Source: Candidatus Moraniibacteriota bacterium (lineage in GTDB: Bacteria; Patescibacteriota; Minisyncoccia; Moranbacterales; UBA9337). From it: DNA of 32,127 bases. The first letter of the stretch is position 1; every line of letters starts with the position of its first letter. The position numbers were made by a program, and so were the translations under genes. The notes under the pieces were generated by a model, which saw only the letters and a list, made by a program, of their open reading frames with translations, was not told the origin of the DNA and did not search any database. The DNA lies in the NCBI GenBank assembly GCA_029865125.1, contig JAOUHN010000006.1:1-32127 (forward strand), written 5' to 3'. Shown one piece after another: positions 29,576 to 32,127 of the stretch.

Positions 29576-29609
29576 GAGTTGAGATTTGTGATAGAGAATT
29601 GAGAATATG
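29576..29609. repeat. GANNTGA heptamer array ending at the rarA start codon
   Basis: GAGTTGA, GATTTGT, GATAGA (one base short), GAATTGA, GAATATG; the last unit contains the rarA ATG (29607-29609). Same family as at alaS and the prenyl synthase. Confidence 0.6.
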
Positions 29610-30809
29610 AAAAACAATCAAGAAAATTTTTCTCCTTTGGCTAGCAGGATGAGACCGAAGAAGCTGAGTGAGTTTTTTGGTCAGGATCAACTTGTTGGTG
29701 ACGGGGCATATTTGAGGCGAGCCATTGAAAATGACAATGTTTTTTCAATGATTTTTTGGGGTCCTCCGGGAACAGGAAAAACTACTCTGGCTTCAATCAT
29801 TGCTGAGGAAACAAACTCTGATTTCATTGAAATGAGCGCAGTGGACAGTGGAGTGAAGAGACTTCGAGAAATTGTTGATGTGGCTGAGAAGAACAAGCAG
29901 GCAGGAAAAAGAACTATTCTTTTCATTGATGAGATTCACAGATGGAACAAGGCTCAACAGGACAGATTGCTTCCACATGTTGAAAGGGGAGGAATTATTC
30001 TCATCGGGGCTACAACAGAAAATCCAAGCTTTGAAGTGAACAGCGCGCTTCTTTCAAGGGCAAGAGTTTTTGTTTTGAAAAATCTTTCGGTGGGGGACAT
30101 TGCAAAAATGCTTGAGCGAGCTCTTGAATCAGAAAAGGGACTCAAAAAAGAAAAGATTAAGATTGAAAAGAAAGACCTTGAAAGAATCGCAGATCTTTCC
30201 AATGGAGACGCTCGAATTGCGCTCAATGCACTTGAAATTTGCACGAGTATTGGGAAAAAGATTACCAAAGAAATAATTTTGGAAGTTTTTCAAAAAACTA
30301 ATCTTGTGTATGACAGAAACGGAGATGAACATTTCAACATCATCTCTGCACTTCACAAATCCATGCGAGGAGGAGATGCAAGTGCGGCGGTGTATTGGAC
30401 AGTTCGAATGCTTGAAGGTGGGGAAGACCCGATCTATATTGCCAGAAGGTTTGTTCGTTTTGCGTCAGAAGACATTGGACTTGCCAACAACACTGCTCTT
30501 CTCTTGGCCAATTCTGTTTTTGAAGCGTGTCAGAAGCTTGGAATGCCGGAATGCGGGGTTCATCTTGCGCATTGTGCGATCTATCTCGCCAAATCTCCAA
30601 AAAGTGTGGCTGCCTATGACGCATACACTCAAGCGCAAGCAGATGTGAAAAAACACGGGAACCTCGATGTCCCTCTCCACATCAGAAATGCTCCCACAAA
30701 ACTCATGAAAGATTTGGGATATGGCAAAGGATACAAATACACCCCAAAAGAGGACAGCGCTGACCAGGAATATTTTCCAGATGAGTTGAAAGGGAGGACG
30801 TACATGTAG
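29607..30809 (+). CDS. rarA: Replication-associated recombination protein RarA (MgsA)
   Basis: RarA is a AAA+ ATPase related to clamp-loader subunits and RuvB that acts at stalled replication forks. 400 residues. Motifs: PLASRMRPKKLSEFFGQDQL (about 10-29), Walker A WGPPGTGKTTLA (about 50-61), Walker B ILFIDEIHRW (about 104-113), sensor-1 region IGATTENPSF (about 132-141), LSNGDARIALNALE as sensor-2 (about 197-210), and the C-terminal tetramerisation domain with DPIYIARRFVRFASEDIGLA (about 276-295) and YKYTPKEDSADQEYFPDELK near the end. No strong SD. The gene is flanked on both sides by heptamer arrays in inverted orientation; the stop TAG lies inside the first downstream unit. Confidence 0.96.
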   Translation: MKNNQENFSPLASRMRPKKLSEFFGQDQLVGDGAYLRRAIENDNVFSMIFWGPPGTGKTTLASIIAEETNSDFIEMSAVDSGVKRLREIVDVAEKNKQAGKRTILFIDEIHRWNKAQQDRLLPHVERGGIILIGATTENPSFEVNSALLSRARVFVLKNLSVGDIAKMLERALESEKGLKKEKIKIEKKDLERIADLSNGDARIALNALEICTSIGKKITKEIILEVFQKTNLVYDRNGDEHFNIISALHKSMRGGDASAAVYWTVRMLEGGEDPIYIARRFVRFASEDIGLANNTALLLANSVFEACQKLGMPECGVHLAHCAIYLAKSPKSVAAYDAYTQAQADVKKHGNLDVPLHIRNAPTKLMKDLGYGKGYKYTPKEDSADQEYFPDELKGRTYM

Positions 30810-30929
30810 CGTGGATCATAGAACATGGAACATAGAACACATAGCATAAAACATATAACATGGAGCATAAAGCATGGAACACGTAACATAGAACACATAA
30901 CATAGAACACATAGCACGTAACATAGAAC
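30804..30929. repeat. 18-unit heptamer array starting at the rarA stop codon
   Basis: Exactly 18 contiguous 7-mers (126 bp) with no indel. Consensus AYRNRRC: ATAGAAC (five units), ATGGAAC, ACGTAAC and ACATAGC (two each), ACATAAC, ATAAAAC, ATATAAC, ATGGAGC, ATAAAGC, ATGTAGC and GTGGATC. Position 7 is always C and position 1 nearly always A; changes are mainly transitions. The first unit (30804-30810) holds the rarA stop. Most units contain TAG or TAA. Confidence 0.9.
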
Positions 30930-30946
30930 ATGAATTCCTTTCTCAT

Positions 30947-30974
30947 GTTACATGCTATGTGTTGTATGTTCCAT
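30947..30974. repeat. Inverted short heptamer array
   Basis: Four units GTTACAT, GCTATGT, GTTGTAT, GTTCCAT in the opposite orientation to 30804-30929, 17 bp away, so transcript or single strand could fold back across ATGAATTCCTTTCTC. It abuts the promoter at 30983. Confidence 0.75.
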
Positions 30975-30982
30975 GATTTTCA

Positions 30983-31011
30983 TTGACTAATCCACTAGCG
31001 CTTGCTATCCT
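30983..31011 (+). promoter_or_regulatory. Promoter of the phosphoribosyltransferase gene
   Basis: TTGACT (30983-30988), 17-bp spacer, TATCCT (31006-31011). The -35 sits in CATTGACT, the heptamer also repeated at 8771-8817. The promoter overlaps the terminator hairpin at 30999-31029. Confidence 0.55.
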
Positions 31012-31029
31012 ATTGGCAAGCGTTTTTTT
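30999..31029 (+). terminator. Intrinsic terminator after rarA
   Basis: CGCTTGC (30999-31005), GCAAGCG (31016-31022), seven Ts (31023-31029). Its left arm and loop contain the -10 of the next promoter. Confidence 0.88.
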
Positions 31030-31071
31030 GTTGTTTTACAGATTAATAGGTTTGAAATTGGAGGAAATCTA

Positions 31072-31791
31072 ATGGTTGACATCGATGAGAAAGCATTGAT
31101 CCAGAGAGCCGGAGTTTTAGTGAGCAATGATCATCTGATTTATAAGTCCGGACAACATGGTGACAAATATCTAAACAAAGAGCATTTAGTGCGGCTGAAT
31201 GCCATTGAGATGGTGGCACTTCTGGAGAAAATGGCATTTAATTTCTGTAGGGTGGAGCAAATCATTCCTTATGGGGGAGAAATTGGAGTCTTGGGTCCAG
31301 CAATGGGGGCCATTCCATATGCGTTGACAGTGGCAAGTAAGCTTCAAAGATACTTTGATGGGGCGGCACGGTTTTTCCCGGCTAGAACTGAGTTAAAAAC
31401 TCTTCCTGATGGGAAGAAAACTCATCATTTTCCTGAAAAATTACTTGCTGAGTATCGGGGTAAGAAAATCATTATTGTTGAAGATATCGTTAATGCTGGG
31501 ACAACAATAAGGGAAGTTGCAAGTCTTTGTAGGAAGAAATTAGGCAATGACTCAGTTCTGGCTGCAATGTGCCTTATGGAGCGAGGTGGTCAAACCGCTT
31601 CTTCATTAGGAATCCTATCATTTCATCCATTGATGGTTACTCCGATGCCTCAGCACAAGCCAGAGAATTGTCCCTTGTGTAAAGCAGGAATCCCAATTAA
31701 TATTATACTTGGCAAGGGTGAGAGATGGGTTAATCTTTTTGGTCAGCCGCCTTATCCGCCCGGAACTGATTTTAGCGCATTTTGGAAATAA
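31072..31791 (+). CDS. Phosphoribosyltransferase, orotate PRT-like
   Basis: 239 residues of the type I phosphoribosyltransferase fold. The PRPP-binding motif is KIIIVEDIVNAGTTIREV (about 133-150), matching the VVVEDVxxxGxT consensus. The N-terminus LIQRAGVLVSNDHLIYKSGQ then HGDKYLNKE resembles orotate phosphoribosyltransferase (GHFxLxSGxHS-x-Y). The C-terminal ENCPLCKAGIPINI (about 199-212) adds a C-x2-C pair. Orotate PRT makes OMP in pyrimidine synthesis, but this one could act on another base; no pyr neighbours are present. Strong SD GGAGG (31060-31064). Own promoter and terminator, so it is another self-contained cassette. Confidence 0.75.
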   Translation: MVDIDEKALIQRAGVLVSNDHLIYKSGQHGDKYLNKEHLVRLNAIEMVALLEKMAFNFCRVEQIIPYGGEIGVLGPAMGAIPYALTVASKLQRYFDGAARFFPARTELKTLPDGKKTHHFPEKLLAEYRGKKIIIVEDIVNAGTTIREVASLCRKKLGNDSVLAAMCLMERGGQTASSLGILSFHPLMVTPMPQHKPENCPLCKAGIPINIILGKGERWVNLFGQPPYPPGTDFSAFWK

Positions 31792-31835
31792 TAAAAAATT
31801 GAATTTTTTATAAATTTTCCCATCCAGTTCAAAAT

Positions 31836-31885
31836 CCCAATCGCAATAACATGAGTTAGGAGGCATGTTGCGGTTGGGGTTTTTA
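31836..31885 (+). terminator. Intrinsic terminator of the phosphoribosyltransferase gene
   Basis: CCCAATCGCA (31836-31845) pairs with TGCGGTTGGG (31869-31878, one G-T), inner ACATG/CATGT, followed by GTTTTTATTTT. Confidence 0.88.
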
Positions 31886-31914
31886 TTTTGGGTGAGTTTT
31901 TGCCTAGCGGTGCT

Positions 31915-32052
31915 TGTCATCCTGAACTTGTTTCAGGATCCCAAAATTAGACTATTCAAACTTAATATAATCTGAATATATAATTTAAAATAAAGAAACC
32001 TTATAAGATTAGTGCCGACCGCTCGGGATCCTGAAACAAGTTCAGGATGACA
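31915..32052. repeat. Composite palindromic repeat (REP/BIME-like), copy 2
   Basis: Two 28-bp units in inverted orientation: TGTCATCCTGAACTTGTT then TCAGGATCCC (31915-31942), and its exact reverse complement at 32025-32052, with an 82-bp AT-rich spacer. Like copy 1 (168-258), the element starts TGTCAT and ends ATGACA with the GGATCCC ends facing inward. The unit at 231-258 is identical to the one at 32025-32052. Confidence 0.85.
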
Positions 32053-32127
32053 TAGGACGGAGGTTTTTTAAATTTTAAACAAAACCTTTCCTCAATCCTC
32101 CCCTCGAGGAAAAAAAAGGGGGGGGGA
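32053..32127. other. Low-complexity right end, probable contig edge
   Basis: No gene. The sequence ends with CCTCCCCTCGAGG, a run of eight As and a run of nine Gs (before the last A). Such homopolymers next to a half palindrome are typical of an assembly that stops inside a repeat. Confidence 0.5.

Noticed and set aside
30804-30929. CRISPR array
   Set aside because: The units are 7 bp, contiguous and without spacers; no cas genes are present.
30629-30946. Minus-strand open frames rich in Met, Cys, Leu and Val over the rarA-downstream array
   Set aside because: They are translations of the heptamer repeat (ATGTTCT-type units have no stop on that strand); composition is a by-product of the 7-bp period.

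Overview
This window looks like a piece of a Patescibacteria (Candidate Phyla Radiation) chromosome, probably close to Parcubacteria/Moranbacteria; the placement is my inference. Grounds: AT-rich DNA with the standard code (TGA is a stop), a small alanyl-tRNA synthetase lacking its C-terminal domain, a DUF4012 surface protein among glycosyltransferases, a short EF-Ts, tRNA genes without an encoded CCA, and mostly housekeeping genes that lack a Shine-Dalgarno (SD) sequence.

Layout. 1-300: tail of an ADP-forming acyl-CoA synthetase gene and a small composite palindromic repeat. 304-3466: recJ, a geranylgeranyl-reductase-like flavoprotein and, convergent to them, rpmE. 3550-6822: rpsB-tsf-ricT-TPR transcription unit with tandem promoters and a structured leader. 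6826-7784: tRNA-Thr, a broken tRNA-Tyr copy, tRNA-Tyr, tRNA-Thr, rpmG, tRNA-Trp; an E. coli-like Thr-Tyr-Thr order without the glycine tRNA, tuf, secE or nusG. 7853-11316: accessory genes, including a ProB-like kinase behind what reads as a proline leader-peptide attenuator. 11429-14905: glycosyltransferase and DUF4012 protein. 14955-17754 (minus strand): four-gene envelope-sugar operon, divergent from mnmA. 17838-21316: mnmA, two small coiled-coil/helical proteins, alaS. 21575-27053: mreB-mreC-mreD-PBP2-polyprenyl synthase, the rod-shape operon, then ispG. 28252-31890: two more accessory units around rarA. 31915-32127: a second composite palindromic repeat and a homopolymer-rich end typical of a contig edge.

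Two styles of gene coexist. Housekeeping genes mostly have no SD sequence and some appear leaderless. Seven accessory genes, in four self-contained cassettes (own TTGAC-type promoter, strong GGAGG SD, intrinsic terminator), look as if they follow different expression rules.

The most unusual signals are: (1) a 28-codon open frame with three prolines in five codons, followed by mutually exclusive antiterminator and terminator pairings just before the ProB-like gene; (2) degenerate 7-bp tandem arrays in constant phase, in two sequence families, which abut the stop or start codons of alaS, the prenyl synthase, rarA and a glycosyltransferase; (3) paired inverted palindromic units with TGTCAT...ATGACA ends near both window edges, one inside a 20-bp target duplication. 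An archaeal-style C20 prenyl synthase signature together with a geranylgeranyl-reductase-like protein also deserves attention.
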